DNA of 43,644 nt from Flavobacterium sp. UGB4466 (GCF_903469665.1 NZ_CAGKLC010000034.1:1-43644); one strand, 5' to 3'. Positions 33,092 through 42,248 are shown, counted from the first letter of the stretch. Notes: a model not told the origin generated them from the sequence alone. Made by a program: numbers and translations.

Positions 33092-33099
33092 CAAATATA
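33092..33099 (-). promoter_or_regulatory. -7 promoter element for the small Lys/Cys gene
   Basis: TATATTTG on the minus strand lies 28 bases before the start codon. A hairpin CCTCTGT / ACAGAGG (33069-33091) sits between it and the start. Confidence 0.45.
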
Positions 33100-33146
33100 A
33101 AAGAAAAAAGTTATTTTTAAATATTCTAAATAAACTTTAACTTTTT

Positions 33147-33665
33147 TTATTTTGGGTTGATAGCGATCGAACTTGTAACCGTTAATTGTTGAATATCACG
33201 GTCGAACAAGTATAGTCCGCCTTTGTCATCTCCAATTAAGTTGATTTTATCTAAGATTGACTTAGCAGTCGCTTCTTCTTCGATTTGTTCAGAAACATAC
33301 CATTGTAAGAAATTATGTGTTGCATAATCTTTTTCTTCAAAAGTAATGTGTACCAATTCGTTGATTGATTTTGAAACAAAAAGTTCATGGTTGTAAAGTT
33401 CCTCAAACATTTCTTTGAAAGTAGAATACGATGTTTTAGGTGCTTTCAAATCGGTAATATGAGAGTGACCTCCGCGTTCGTTTACATACTTTATTAACTT
33501 TAGCATGTGTGCGCGCTCTTCGTCTGACTGTGTGTACATAAATTGCGCAATTCCTTCCAGTCCGTGTACTTCAGCCCAACAAGCCATAGAAAGGTAGGTT
33601 TGCGAAGATTCTGCCTCTATGCGGATTTGCTTGTTTAAAGCTATTTCGATATTTTTTGATAACAT
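33147..33665 (-). CDS. ftnA: Ferritin (non-haem)
   Basis: A 172-residue ferritin of the bacterial FtnA type that oxidises Fe(II) and stores it as ferric mineral in a 24-mer. Ferroxidase-centre residues are found in the helices: RIEAESSQTYLSMACW, SDEERAHMLKLIKYVNERGG (Glu and His pair), and EQIEEEATAKSILDKI. Length is normal. It has no signal peptide. The leader contains TAACTTTA, a near -7 box. Its neighbour, the Cys-rich small protein, is on the same strand. Confidence 0.95.
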   Translation of the reverse strand: MLSKNIEIALNKQIRIEAESSQTYLSMACWAEVHGLEGIAQFMYTQSDEERAHMLKLIKYVNERGGHSHITDLKAPKTSYSTFKEMFEELYNHELFVSKSINELVHITFEEKDYATHNFLQWYVSEQIEEEATAKSILDKINLIGDDKGGLYLFDRDIQQLTVTSSIAINPK

Positions 33666-33760
33666 AATATTTCTCTTTTGTGTAAAGTTAGAGAAAATAA
33701 TCCATTCCCTTTTTTTTCAAACCTGAAAACATCAGACATTTGGATTAATTCTCAATAAAA

Positions 33761-35206
33761 TTAAGGTCTTTCAAATGAAAATGGTTTCGAAAATACAGCC
33801 TTATCGATGATCGGGTTTTGTGTTTCATTTTCCGGAAATCCATCGGTAAATTTTCGCATCTGATATTGTTTTAAAGCAGTATCGTAATATCCTAAAATAT
33901 AATAATCGTCAAATCTAAAAATGTTGTCCAGAATCGCTTTTCTATTATTGTTTAAAAAGTAATACAAGTTGTCAAGCGCCATTGGTGCAGGATCTTTGGC
34001 AACAAATTCTGATTTTTGGTTTAAAGCCGTTTCAAAAAATACGGTTTCATCATTCACAACCGGCAAATAATCCCAGGTAAAAGTATCGTTCATGACCGTA
34101 TAGTAAGCGCCGCCAACACGTGGAGTTCCACCGAGTGTCATAGAAGTACTAATTCCATTGTTATAAAGTGATAAACCTATTTCTAAAGCAGCGAGATGTT
34201 GTAGAAAACGTTTCGTATTCTTTAATTCCCGTGGTTTTCTTTCACCGCCTTGCTGAACGAGGAAAGGTGAGGTTTTAAATCGAATCGTATCTTCCTTTGT
34301 AACTCTGATATTTTTTATAAGTTCGCCCGAATCATAATTTTTAATGTCAAGAACCAGTTCATCTTCATTGGCATTGATTTGATAAAGCTTCTTTTCATGA
34401 TAGAAGGAGTTGCTTATTTTGCGAGGGGTTTTAATCTCAGATTGGACAATTTTCTTTTCAATAACGTCCTGATTCTCCAGATTGAGATCAAAAAGCCGTG
34501 TTTCTTTCGCATTATGATCCAGCGTCAGAATAAGATGATTGTCTTCGAGATAAATTTTACTTTTTTTGGAGGCTTTGTCTAAAGGCGTATAATCTTCCGG
34601 ATCAATTTTTATAATTGGATTCTCTTTGATGAGCTGTGAAAAACTTACCGACTGGCCTCTTTTGTTTTGAAAGGTAAAAGGAGCAAAATCAAATATCCGC
34701 TCTTCTACAATTCCGTTTTTAAAAACATAGGCCGTTAAAGTATGACTTGTGAGTTCTTTAGACAACAGGTAGAGTAGATTGTTGCTTTGAAACTTAGCTA
34801 CGATATATTCGCTCGCGGAAGGGAACAGAAATTTTAAAATCTTATACGTCTTGGTTTCCAAATAATATTTGATCACAAAAATTTCCGAAGATTCTTCGGA
34901 AGCCCAATAAAGTGTTGGATTTCCGTCTTCACTAAAACTATAACCCAATATCGATTTGTTTTCAAGATTGGCACGTGATATTGTAAATTCGTCCTTTAAA
35001 AATAAAGCACTATTGTATCTTAAAATAGTAAGATTCTGAGTATTTGTGGCAAAAACAAATACATCGTGTGTTGCCTTATTTTCGACATTAACGATTGTAT
35101 TGTTCTGATCGTACCTCTTTAAATCTAAAGGATAAGAAGCCAAAACTGTCTGACTCAACAGGGTCGACTGATAGGTTACTAATAAGAGAAGGAGTAGTTT
35201 TTTCAT
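33761..35206 (-). CDS. Hypothetical exported protein
   Basis: A 481-residue protein of unknown function, starting with a signal peptide (MKKLLLLLLVTYQSTLLSQ). The body has no transmembrane segment and is rich in Asn, Leu and Lys with repeated short beta-like stretches, such as would form a beta-propeller-like or sandwich domain. No catalytic motif is evident. It may be periplasmic or outer-membrane associated. It is upstream of ferritin on the same strand with a 95-base gap, and downstream of the CAT-like gene. Confidence 0.7.
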   Translation of the reverse strand: MKKLLLLLLVTYQSTLLSQTVLASYPLDLKRYDQNNTIVNVENKATHDVFVFATNTQNLTILRYNSALFLKDEFTISRANLENKSILGYSFSEDGNPTLYWASEESSEIFVIKYYLETKTYKILKFLFPSASEYIVAKFQSNNLLYLLSKELTSHTLTAYVFKNGIVEERIFDFAPFTFQNKRGQSVSFSQLIKENPIIKIDPEDYTPLDKASKKSKIYLEDNHLILTLDHNAKETRLFDLNLENQDVIEKKIVQSEIKTPRKISNSFYHEKKLYQINANEDELVLDIKNYDSGELIKNIRVTKEDTIRFKTSPFLVQQGGERKPRELKNTKRFLQHLAALEIGLSLYNNGISTSMTLGGTPRVGGAYYTVMNDTFTWDYLPVVNDETVFFETALNQKSEFVAKDPAPMALDNLYYFLNNNRKAILDNIFRFDDYYILGYYDTALKQYQMRKFTDGFPENETQNPIIDKAVFSKPFSFERP

Positions 35207-35256
35207 ATGCTTTTATCGACAAAAATTATTCCAAATTTAAACCTCTTGTGTGCGAA

Positions 35257-35886
35257 TTATTGATTCATTAATTCCTGAAAATAATCCACAAATTGTCCCA
35301 TGTGTAATCCATCCATTAAGGCGTGATGCACATGAACAGACATGGCAATGGTTCTTTTTCCGGTTGGTGAAACCATCATTTTTCCGAAAGAAACCTTTGG
35401 GCAGCTGTCCGGAAAGGTAAAACTGCGGGCATGTGAAAGTGACGTAAAGTTCAACCACGGAATTGCCGAGAAGTGAATTAAATTATCATTTTCAAAAGAC
35501 CTTGTAAAAAGTCCCGTGGTATTCTGAATGCGTTCTATTTCCTGTAAAGCCGTTTTTTCGAAGGTTTTAAAATCAGGATGATATTCTATAAATGAAAATC
35601 CGAAAGTGCCATCTTCACGTCCGATGGTTGCTGAGGCATCGATTTGGTCATTGATGTAAATCTGATCTCCCGAAATTCGGTATCTAAAATTTTCGATTGC
35701 ATTTACGGCAACCAGTGTTTTGTGCAAATAATAAATAAAAAAGGAGGATTCGAGACTTTTGGCCTTTTCGTAGGCCTGCGTACAATCAATCTCGACGGTA
35801 GCACCAAAAAAGGGTTCTTCCATTTGAATGAAGTGTGCAAAGTGTTCTTTTCTATTCCAGTTTTCTAAGTCTAAAAGTGTTTTCAT
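35257..35886 (-). CDS. Chloramphenicol acetyltransferase-like protein (CatA family)
   Basis: A 209-residue member of the CAT (PF00302) family of acetyl-CoA-dependent O-acetyltransferases. The catalytic HHALMDG is intact (His187) at the usual C-terminal place, and the N-terminal WNRKEHFAHFIQMEEPFFG and FRYRISGDQIYINDQIDAS are typical. Whether the natural substrate is chloramphenicol or some other alcohol is not evident; chromosomal homologues in Bacteroidota often have no resistance phenotype. Its start codon overlaps the HAD gene's stop (TAATG), so it is translationally coupled to it. Confidence 0.88.
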   Translation of the reverse strand: MKTLLDLENWNRKEHFAHFIQMEEPFFGATVEIDCTQAYEKAKSLESSFFIYYLHKTLVAVNAIENFRYRISGDQIYINDQIDASATIGREDGTFGFSFIEYHPDFKTFEKTALQEIERIQNTTGLFTRSFENDNLIHFSAIPWLNFTSLSHARSFTFPDSCPKVSFGKMMVSPTGKRTIAMSVHVHHALMDGLHMGQFVDYFQELMNQ

Positions 35887-36593
35887 TACAATAAGTTCTG
35901 AAGGATTTCAGTGATTTTTTCAAACGAACTAAAATGTTCGTGTTCTATTTTGTGACTGATTTTTTCATGCTCCCAAGTGGTGTGAAACGGAATATGTACC
36001 GCATAACCGCCAATGCCTAAAACCGGTAGTACATCTGATTTTAAGGAGTTCCCGATCATCAGGAATTCCTCTGCCTGAATGTCTAAACGCCCTAATAGCT
36101 TCGTGTAATCAATTTCCTGTTTGTCTGACATTACTTCGATATGGTGAAAATAATGACCCAATCCTGAGCGATGCAATTTGCTGTGTTGGTCTTTCAGATC
36201 GCCTTTTGTGGCTACAACCAATTTGTACTTTCCGTGTAGTGTTTTTAGGGTTTCTTCGACGCCGTCAAGCAATTCAATAGGTTTCTCGAGTAGTTCTTTT
36301 CCGTATTGGATGATTTTTTCGATAACCTCAATTGGAATGGTATTGTTGGAGATTGTCATTGCAGCTTCGATCATCGACAAAATATAGCCTTTGATTCCGT
36401 AACCGTACAGAGACAGGTTCTCAATTTCGATTTTGAATAGTTCCTGCGAAATTCCCTGATGCGAAAGGTAATCTTCCATCAAAGCGCAAAATTTATGCTC
36501 GGTTTCCTGAAAGTAAGGTTCGTTGACAAATAAGGTATCATCGGCATCAAATGCGATTACTTTTAAGTTGGGGATTTTGTTTTTATGTAACAT
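35886..36593 (-). CDS. HAD-superfamily hydrolase
   Basis: A 235-residue haloacid dehalogenase-type phosphatase. Motif I is FDADDT (nucleophile Asp16, acid/base Asp18), motif II VVATKGD, motif III with KL and motif IV IGNSLKSDV. Phosphoglycolate-phosphatase-like or sugar phosphatase activity is plausible. It is the first gene of a two-gene operon, overlapping by one base with the CAT-like gene. Confidence 0.9.
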   Translation of the reverse strand: MLHKNKIPNLKVIAFDADDTLFVNEPYFQETEHKFCALMEDYLSHQGISQELFKIEIENLSLYGYGIKGYILSMIEAAMTISNNTIPIEVIEKIIQYGKELLEKPIELLDGVEETLKTLHGKYKLVVATKGDLKDQHSKLHRSGLGHYFHHIEVMSDKQEIDYTKLLGRLDIQAEEFLMIGNSLKSDVLPVLGIGGYAVHIPFHTTWEHEKISHKIEHEHFSSFEKITEILQNLL

Positions 36594-36641
36594 AATGTTT
36601 TTGTTTCAGGTTTGAAGTTTTTCTTGTTTCAGGTTTTTTTT

Positions 36642-37220
36642 GCCACGAATTCACGAATTTTCTTGCCACAGATTAGAATGATTTCAAAGATTTTAAAAAA
36701 TAATCTGCCAGATCAGCTAAATCTGCGAGAGTATTTTTTCGCCACGAATTCACGAATTTTCTTGCCACAGATTAGAATGATTTCAAAGATTTTAAAAAAA
36801 ATCTGCCAGATCAGCTAAATCTGCGAGAGTATTTTTTTAGCCACGAATTCACGAATTATTTTTTACAATCGGTCTGTGCCATCTGCGTGAGAATTCTTCA
36901 GCCGCGAATTTCACGAATATGCACGAATTTTTATTTTACTGCCGCAGATTAGAATGATTTCAAAGATTTCAAAAAAATCCGCTCGATCTGTTAAATCTGC
37001 GAGAGTATTTTTTCGCCACGAATTCACGAATTTTCTTGCCACAGATTAGAATGATTTCAAAGATTTTAAAAAAAATCTGCCAGATCAGCCAAATCTGCGA
37101 GAATATTTTTTTTGCCACGAATTCACGAATTTTATTGCCGCAGTTTAAAAAAATCTGCCAGATCTGCTAAATCTGCGTGAAACCTTTTATTACGAATTCA
37201 CGAATTTAATGATTTAGATG
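36642..37220. repeat. Tandem repeat array with GCCACGAATTCACGAATT cores
   Basis: Cores (GCCACGAATTCACGAA or variants) start at 36642, 36741, 36840, 36901, 37015 and 37114. Several intervals are 99 bases. Each unit contains CCACAGATTAGAATGA, TTTCAAAGATTTTAAAA, AATCTGCCAGATC and TCTGCGAGAGTATTTTT. GATCTGCC / GGCAGATC and GAATTC palindromes are embedded. The third and fourth units are degenerate. It fills most of the 680-base spacer between the HAD gene and the DMT transporter. A forward reading frame through it is a tandem-repeat artefact. Bases 36594-36641 and 37221-37273 hold no gene. Confidence 0.9.
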
Positions 37221-37273
37221 AATAAATAATCTGCGAAAATCTGTAAAACCAGCGTCATCCGCGGGCCAATGAC

Positions 37274-38152
37274 TTAGAAAAGCTTTTTTAATGAGATCGT
37301 CTTATCATAGAACGTAATTCTAATTCCGAACAGCAAAATGATTCCGCCGAAAACCATTTGTAAAGTTATTTGTTCTTCTAAAAACAACCAAGCTAATATC
37401 GAAGTAATTACGGCCTGACTTAATAAACTTAATGAAACTCTTGTGGCGCGCATGTGCTGGGTAGCATAACTGATGGAAAGCCAGGCACACAATTGACAAA
37501 TTACAGCCTGAAGTGCCAGTACAAACCAACCCGTATTCGAGAAACCTGCAAAAGGCTGATCCAGCGCATAACATAGAATTCCTAAATAAATACTCGATGC
37601 CAGTAAGCTGATAGTCATAAAAGATAAAACATCGATTTCTGAGAGTGCTTTTTTGCTCACCAAAAGATAAATCGAATAAAGAATACCCGATAAAACGGCA
37701 AACAGAAAGGCCTGATCAAAATTCAAATCCATGAAAAATTCAAATCCCACCAGCGTGACCATTCCGAATAAGGAAACGACAGTTCCGATCCAGAAATTGG
37801 TTGCAGGTCTGATTTTTAGAAAGAAAAAGGAACCAATTCCAACCCAAAGCGGTGATAAATTAGTTAACAAAGATGCCTGAGTTGCACTTGAATCCTGAAT
37901 AGCAATATTCCAAACAGCAACATCCGAAGAGAACAGAATTCCGCAAAGTACTGCTAATAGTATGAATTTGGTTTTCGGAAGCTTAAAGCTTTTAGTAACC
38001 AGTACATAAGGTAAAAGCAAGAGTACCGCAAAAAACATTCTGTAAAAAGCCGAGATTAATCCCGGAGCCAGTTTTAGTTTGACTAATATTGGAAAAATCG
38101 AAATACAAAGTATTCCGCCAATCAGGGCTAATCTTGGTTTGGTGAGTTTCAT
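37274..38152 (-). CDS. DMT-family (EamA) transporter
   Basis: A 292-residue inner-membrane protein with about ten membrane helices in two EamA repeats (about 5-140 and 150-285). The hydrophobic pattern with short loops, the SVSKKALSE turn-type internal loop and a basic C-terminus (KTISLKKLF) are typical of the drug/metabolite transporter superfamily. Substrate cannot be inferred. It is a single gene downstream of a repeat array. Confidence 0.9.
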   Translation of the reverse strand: MKLTKPRLALIGGILCISIFPILVKLKLAPGLISAFYRMFFAVLLLLPYVLVTKSFKLPKTKFILLAVLCGILFSSDVAVWNIAIQDSSATQASLLTNLSPLWVGIGSFFFLKIRPATNFWIGTVVSLFGMVTLVGFEFFMDLNFDQAFLFAVLSGILYSIYLLVSKKALSEIDVLSFMTISLLASSIYLGILCYALDQPFAGFSNTGWFVLALQAVICQLCAWLSISYATQHMRATRVSLSLLSQAVITSILAWLFLEEQITLQMVFGGIILLFGIRITFYDKTISLKKLF

Positions 38153-38249
38153 TTAATCTAAATATTGAATCGGAAAGTGGGTTTTTGCTAAGATCTCACT
38201 TTTTTCTTGAATAAGAATCAAATTATTGATTTTTGTAAAGTTTTTAAAA

Positions 38250-38287
38250 GAGAAACGCGTGAATCGATTACCAATTTCACGCGTTTA
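38250..38287 (-). terminator. Terminator after the 91-residue hypothetical gene
   Basis: AAACGCGTGAA (38254-38264) and TTCACGCGTTT (38277-38287) form an 11-bp stem with a 12-base loop. On the minus strand it is followed by CTCTTTT. It lies just past the stop codon of the minus-strand gene. Confidence 0.7.
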
Positions 38288-38296
38288 AGAGAGTGT

Positions 38297-38572
38297 TTAA
38301 GCTGTAGCAATTTCACTGCAGGCCTGTGCTATTTGTTGATCCGAGAAAGGATCAAGTGCCTGGGCCAGCATTTTAATGGTTTTCATACAGCTTATCATTT
38401 TAGTGCGCAGCTCCTGGTTGTCACCAATCTCTGTTTCCAGAATTGCCTCGAAAATCTCGGACAAATATTCCGGTTGTTCTCTAAATTCTCCTTCCATCCA
38501 AAGAAAGGAAAGAAATTTTGCCACCGCTGGCAGTACATCTTGTTGTGCTGGTTTTTGATTTTCTTTAGTCAT
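38297..38572 (-). CDS. Hypothetical protein, alpha-helical
   Basis: A 91-residue protein that I do not recognise. It is predicted helical and acidic (EGEFREQPEYLSEIFEAILETE, truncated here for reading), with no Cys cluster, signal peptide or membrane segment. A dedicated terminator follows. It is not clearly linked to the neighbouring DMT transporter gene, which is 145 bases downstream on the same strand. Confidence 0.65.
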   Translation of the reverse strand: MTKENQKPAQQDVLPAVAKFLSFLWMEGEFREQPEYLSEIFEAILETEIGDNQELRTKMISCMKTIKMLAQALDPFSDQQIAQACSEIATA

Positions 38573-38732
38573 AGGGTTGTTTTTATAACTTATGAATAAG
38601 TTGTTAGAATTTCCCCGGGATATTTTTGCAGTAGTAAACTTATGAAAAAAAAGTAATGGAAAACGCTGATTAGTATTGAATTTCGTATAGTTTTGTATTG
38701 AAAGAATTTTAACCTACTGTCTTTTTATTACA

Positions 38733-38765
38733 AAACCCGACAGGTTTTAAAAACCTGTCGGGTTT
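38733..38765. terminator. 33-bp palindrome downstream of the toxin gene
   Basis: AAACCCGACAGGTTT / AAACCTGTCGGGTTT (15-bp arms, TAA loop) is followed by ATA. It is identical to 39395-39427 and lies 22 bases after the toxin stop on the minus strand, so it can act as its terminator. Confidence 0.75.
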
Positions 38766-38787
38766 ATAGGAATTTTAGTGCCGACTG

Positions 38788-39087
38788 TTATTTTACTTTT
38801 CTGTTTTTAATATCCTGACGATTGTCCCAAAATGAAACGATTTCAATTTGATTTTCTTTTACTTCATAAAATATCAGGTAGACTTTCATAGAAATAACGC
38901 GAGTGGTTTTATTTGAAGTAAGTCTCCCTATCAATTCTGAGTTTGAGAGCGTGTTTAATAGATCTTCAATCTCGTTTAGAAGTTTTAAGCTGTAAGTTGG
39001 GCTTTCATTTCTAATGAAATAATACTCAAGAGTATTTTGTAGTTGAAGTTTAGCCAAAGATGACCAAATTATTTCTTTTTTAGCCAT
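38788..39087 (-). CDS. ParE/RelE-superfamily toxin
   Basis: A 99-residue toxin of the type II toxin-antitoxin RelE/ParE fold: IIWSSLAKLQLQNTLEYYF at the N-terminus, YSLKLLNEIEDLLNTL helix, and the C-terminal strand pattern IEIVSFWDNRQDIKN. It overlaps the antitoxin by 19 bases at its start, so the two are cotranslated. The fold can be a gyrase poison (ParE) or an mRNA interferase (RelE); ParE-like helices seem more likely, but this is inference. It is flanked by identical palindromes. Confidence 0.88.
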   Translation of the reverse strand: MAKKEIIWSSLAKLQLQNTLEYYFIRNESPTYSLKLLNEIEDLLNTLSNSELIGRLTSNKTTRVISMKVYLIFYEVKENQIEIVSFWDNRQDIKNRKVK

Positions 39088-39305
39088 TCTCTCATTTCTG
39101 AAATTACTTCGTCATTTTTATGAAAATTTCCATTTTTGATTTCCATTCGACTATTATCAATTGCCATTTTTTGATCAGCAGACAATTCATAAAGTTCTTG
39201 TTCAGAGGAATCGAAAATAGTTTGAAGCGCATTTAGAAAATTCAAATCTTTAGAATCTTTGATTCGGGATATTAAATTCTTTTTTATTTGTGCAGTCAAG
39301 TCCAT
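39069..39305 (-). CDS. Type II antitoxin
   Basis: A 78-residue antitoxin upstream of and overlapping the ParE/RelE-type toxin by 19 bases. It is helical and acidic (LNALQTIFDSSEQELYELSADQ) and ends in a Lys-rich tail; the C-terminus would wrap the toxin. I do not recognise a specific DNA-binding fold, and it may be of a type common in Bacteroidota without a name. A -7 box TAATTTTG precedes it. Confidence 0.85.
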   Translation of the reverse strand: MDLTAQIKKNLISRIKDSKDLNFLNALQTIFDSSEQELYELSADQKMAIDNSRMEIKNGNFHKNDEVISEMREWLKKK

Positions 39306-39323
39306 GATATTTCTTTATATCCT

Positions 39324-39331
39324 CAAAATTA
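39324..39331 (-). promoter_or_regulatory. -7 promoter element of the toxin-antitoxin operon
   Basis: TAATTTTG on the minus strand is an exact TAnnTTTG match 19 bases before the antitoxin start codon. Confidence 0.45.
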
Positions 39332-39394
39332 AAGATTTATTCTCAGATTATATAAACTGATTGTGATTATTTGAACATTGGTATCTAAGTAAAA

Positions 39395-39427
39395 CAAACC
39401 CGACAGGTTTTAAAAACCTGTCGGGTT
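39395..39427. terminator. 33-bp palindrome downstream of metG
   Basis: Same sequence as 38733-38765 (15-bp arms, TAA loop), followed by ATA. It lies 56 bases after the metG stop codon on the minus strand and can act as its terminator. A TTTTAC run follows on the minus strand. Confidence 0.75.
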
Positions 39428-39429
39428 TA

Positions 39430-39478
39430 TAAATTTAGAAAATTATCACATTATCAAATTGCCACATTTTCTAATTAA
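39430..39478. repeat. AT-rich repeat next to metG 3' end
   Basis: Contains AAATTATCACATTATCAAAT and CACATTTTCTAATT, inverse copies of the AATTAGAAAATGTG motif found between the CoA-transferase genes. It ends six bases before the metG stop codon. Confidence 0.5.
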
Positions 39479-39483
39479 ATCAA

Positions 39484-41541
39484 TTAGTTTACCGTTTCCC
39501 CATTCGGAGCATCGGCATCCGGATTGATGAAAACCAGTTTTCCTTCGGCATTGGTTGTCATTAGGATCATTCCCTGACTTTCTACACCACGTAGGGCTCT
39601 TGGCGCTAAATTGGCTAAAACCGAAACACGTTTTCCGATAATTTCTTCCGGTGAAAAGCTTTCGGCAATTCCTGAAACGATTGTACGAACGTCAATTCCG
39701 GTATCCACTTTAAGGACCAAAAGTTTGTTGGCTTTAGGCATTTTTTCGGCTTCCAGAATAGTTCCTACACGAATGTCCATTTTAGCAAAATCTTCAAACT
39801 GAATAAGATCTTTTTGTGGTTCAGGCTGTTTGCTTTCGGCAAGATTTGCGGTTTTTGTCGCTTCCAATTTGTCTATTTGTTTTTGTATTTCTTCGTCTTC
39901 TATTTTTGCAAAAAGCAATTCGGCTTCACCAATTTGATGTCCTTCAGGAATTAATTCTGAATTTTCAGTAACGTCATTCCATTGCAATTTGCCTTCATTT
40001 TTCAATATTCGGGATAATTTAGCGGCAGTAAAAGGTAAAAACGGCTCCGCCAAAATGCTCAACGCAGCAGCAATTTGCAAAGCGACATACATTTGAGTTT
40101 TTACACGCTCCGGATTGTCTTTCATTACTTTCCAAGGCTCTTCGTCGGCTAAATATTTATTTCCTAAACGAGCCACATTCATCAACTCACCCAAAGCTTC
40201 ACGGAATCTGTAACGCTCTACCGAACTTGAAATTACAGCCGGATATGCTTTTAGTTCAGCCAAAGTATTTTCGTCAACTTCAGATAATTCATTTGGTTTT
40301 GGAATAAATCCGTCGTAATATTTATTAGTTAAAACCACCACACGGTTGATGAAGTTTCCGAAAATAGCAACTAATTCGTTGTTGTTTCTTGCCTGGAAAT
40401 CTTTCCATGTAAAATCGTTGTCTTTGGTTTCCGGTGCATTCGAAGTTAGGGCATAACGTAAAACGTCTTGTTTCTCCGGAAATTCTTCTAAATATTCGTG
40501 CAGCCAAACTGCCCAGTTTTTAGAAGTCGAAAGTTTGTTTCCTTCCAAATTCAGAAACTCATTTGCAGGAACGTTGTCCGGTAAAATATAGCTTCCTTCG
40601 GCTTTAAGCATCGCCGGGAAAATGATACAGTGAAAAACAATATTGTCTTTCCCGATAAAATGAACCAGTTTAGTGTCTTCATCTTTCCAGTATGGCTCCC
40701 AGTCTTTTCCTTCGCGGGCTGCCCATTCTTTGGTAGAAGAGATGTATCCGATAGGAGCATCAAACCAAACGTATAATTTTTTTCCTTCTGCACCTTCAAC
40801 CGGAACATCAATTCCCCAGTCCAGGTCACGCGTTACGGCACGAGGCTCAAGTCCGCCGTCAACCCATGATTTTACTTGTCCGTAAACATTCGGTTTCCAG
40901 TCGTTTTTATGTCCAACCAAAATCCATTCGGTTAAAAACTCAGTATATCGATCCAAAGGTAAAAACCAATGTTTTGTTTCTTTTAAAATTGGCGTTTCTC
41001 CGGTAATTGTCGATTTTGGGTTAATCAAATCGGTAGCATTCAATGTCGATCCACATTTTTCACATTGATCTCCATAGGCTTCCGGATTGTCACATTTAGG
41101 ACAGGTTCCTACCACAAAACGATCGGCCAGAAACTGATTGGCTTTGGCATCGTATAATTGTTCGGTTACTTCTTCAATAAAATCGCCTTTGTCGTACAAG
41201 GTTCTAAAGAATTCAGAAGCCGTATCATGATGAACTTTAGCCGAAGTTCTGGAATAATTGTCAAACGAAATTCCGAAATCAGCAAATGATTTTCTAATAA
41301 TTCCGTCGTATTTATCGATAACTTCTTGTGGTGTAACTCCTTCTTTTTTGGCTTTCATCGAAATTGCAACACCATGTTCATCGCTTCCACAAATAAATGC
41401 AACGTCTTTTCCCTGTAAACGTAAATATCTCGAATAAATATCTGCAGGCACGTAAACCCCCGCCAAATGCCCAATATGAATAGGTCCGTTGGTGTAAGGT
41501 AAGGCTGCCGTGATAGTATATCTCTTTGGATTCTGTATCAT
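39484..41541 (-). CDS. metG: Methionyl-tRNA synthetase
   Basis: A 685-residue class I synthetase that charges tRNA-Met. Visible: HIGH signature HIGH at 22-25 ([14 protein letters not shown]), zinc knuckle [23 protein letters not shown]-type loop KLSTSK, anticodon domain (about 400-540), and the C-terminal EMAP-II/Trbp111-like tRNA-binding domain (about 580-685: [20 protein letters not shown], split here). Length and order match the dimeric type. A TATTTTTG -7 element lies 20 bases before the start. Confidence 0.97.
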   Translation of the reverse strand: MIQNPKRYTITAALPYTNGPIHIGHLAGVYVPADIYSRYLRLQGKDVAFICGSDEHGVAISMKAKKEGVTPQEVIDKYDGIIRKSFADFGISFDNYSRTSAKVHHDTASEFFRTLYDKGDFIEEVTEQLYDAKANQFLADRFVVGTCPKCDNPEAYGDQCEKCGSTLNATDLINPKSTITGETPILKETKHWFLPLDRYTEFLTEWILVGHKNDWKPNVYGQVKSWVDGGLEPRAVTRDLDWGIDVPVEGAEGKKLYVWFDAPIGYISSTKEWAAREGKDWEPYWKDEDTKLVHFIGKDNIVFHCIIFPAMLKAEGSYILPDNVPANEFLNLEGNKLSTSKNWAVWLHEYLEEFPEKQDVLRYALTSNAPETKDNDFTWKDFQARNNNELVAIFGNFINRVVVLTNKYYDGFIPKPNELSEVDENTLAELKAYPAVISSSVERYRFREALGELMNVARLGNKYLADEEPWKVMKDNPERVKTQMYVALQIAAALSILAEPFLPFTAAKLSRILKNEGKLQWNDVTENSELIPEGHQIGEAELLFAKIEDEEIQKQIDKLEATKTANLAESKQPEPQKDLIQFEDFAKMDIRVGTILEAEKMPKANKLLVLKVDTGIDVRTIVSGIAESFSPEEIIGKRVSVLANLAPRALRGVESQGMILMTTNAEGKLVFINPDADAPNGETVN

Positions 41542-41560
41542 AACTCAATTTTATTGAGTG

Positions 41561-41568
41561 CAAAAATA
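41561..41568 (-). promoter_or_regulatory. -7 promoter element for metG
   Basis: TATTTTTG on the minus strand lies 20 bases before the metG start codon. A hairpin ACTCAA / TTGAGT (41543-41559) lies just inside the leader. Confidence 0.4.
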
Positions 41569-41579
41569 AGCAATAGAAT

Positions 41580-41720
41580 TGAGATTTTGTTATTGCGCGG
41601 AGTTTCACAGAGAAAAAGCACAGAGATTCACCGAGTTTTTTCTCATTTCGATCGAAGGGAGACCCGAGTGATGAGGTGTTTTATTGTCCGGCTGAGCGAA
41701 GTCGAAGCCAGGCAATACAA
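41580..41720. repeat. Dispersed intergenic repeat fragments
   Basis: TTTCACAGAGAAAAAGCACAGAG and GGCTGAGCGAAGTCGAAGCC (both trimmed here to recognisable cores) are the types of fragment seen in many flavobacterial intergenic regions. No gene lies in this spacer between metG and the CDGSH gene. Confidence 0.5.
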
Positions 41721-41869
41721 TTGAACTTAGCGAATCTCTGCGAAAACCTTCGAGTAACTTTGTGCAATACCCCATAAAATAGAACCAGTTTAAACTAGCA
41801 TACCCGCTAAAATCTTCACGATTTATTTCGCAACCTTTGTGCTCAAAAAAAGAACAAAAAAGCAATTTT

Positions 41870-42097
41870 ATGAGCAAGACAAAACTTATCATCAATAAAA
41901 ACGGATCGATTAAAATAGAAGGTGACTTCGAAATCATGGATTCAGAAGGAGCTGTTTACGGACTACAAGGAAGATCGGCATTGGGTCTTTGCCGTTGCGG
42001 ATTATCGGCAAACAAGCCTTTTTGCGATGGCGGGCACCGTAATAATTTCGAACACGAGTCTAAAGCATTCGATTTACCACCAATGAAAACAAACTAA
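41870..42097 (+). CDS. CDGSH iron-sulfur domain protein
   Basis: A 75-residue single CDGSH domain. The cluster motif CRCGLSANKPFCDGGH gives Cys41, Cys43, Cys52 and His56, matching CxCx2(S/T)x3PxCDG(S/A/T)H and thus a redox-active [2Fe-2S] cluster with 3Cys-1His ligation. I start at 41870 (MSKTKLIINKNG) because the frame upstream to 41837 adds 11 residues that do not belong to the family. It has no membrane anchor. Transfer of electrons or clusters is likely; the partner is unknown. It is followed by a terminator. Confidence 0.9.
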   Translation: MSKTKLIINKNGSIKIEGDFEIMDSEGAVYGLQGRSALGLCRCGLSANKPFCDGGHRNNFEHESKAFDLPPMKTN

Positions 42098-42127
42098 GAA
42101 CTTCGGTTTTGGTTATTTTTTATAAGG

Positions 42128-42158
42128 AAGCTGCATCTTAACTGATGTGGCTTTTTTT
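42128..42158 (+). terminator. Terminator after CDGSH gene
   Basis: AAGCTGCATC and GATGTGGCTT pair (two G-U) around TTAACT, then a T-run. It lies 31 bases past the stop codon. Confidence 0.75.
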
Positions 42159-42248
42159 GTTTTCATTTTTAGATGATTTACTAAATATGATCAGTTATTT
42201 CCTTAAAAAAGTGTGTTATATTTACCTAAATTTTTAAAAATATAAAGA

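Noticed and set aside
32889..33140. Phe-rich plus-strand frame of 83 residues
   Set aside because: Poly-Phe results from the Lys tract of the small minus-strand gene, which has its own promoter element and terminator.
35257..35886. Acquired chloramphenicol resistance gene
   Set aside because: It is coupled to a chromosomal HAD gene with no mobile element next to it and ordinary base composition, so resistance is not implied.
36642..37220. CRISPR array or tandem-repeat protein (a frame at 36612-36818)
   Set aside because: The 99-base period, absence of unique spacers and degenerate units fit a DNA repeat. The reading frame is a duplicate peptide forced by the repeat and has no start context.
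38207..38599. 130-residue plus-strand frame
   Set aside because: Antisense to the helical 91-residue gene, which is followed by a fitting minus-strand terminator.
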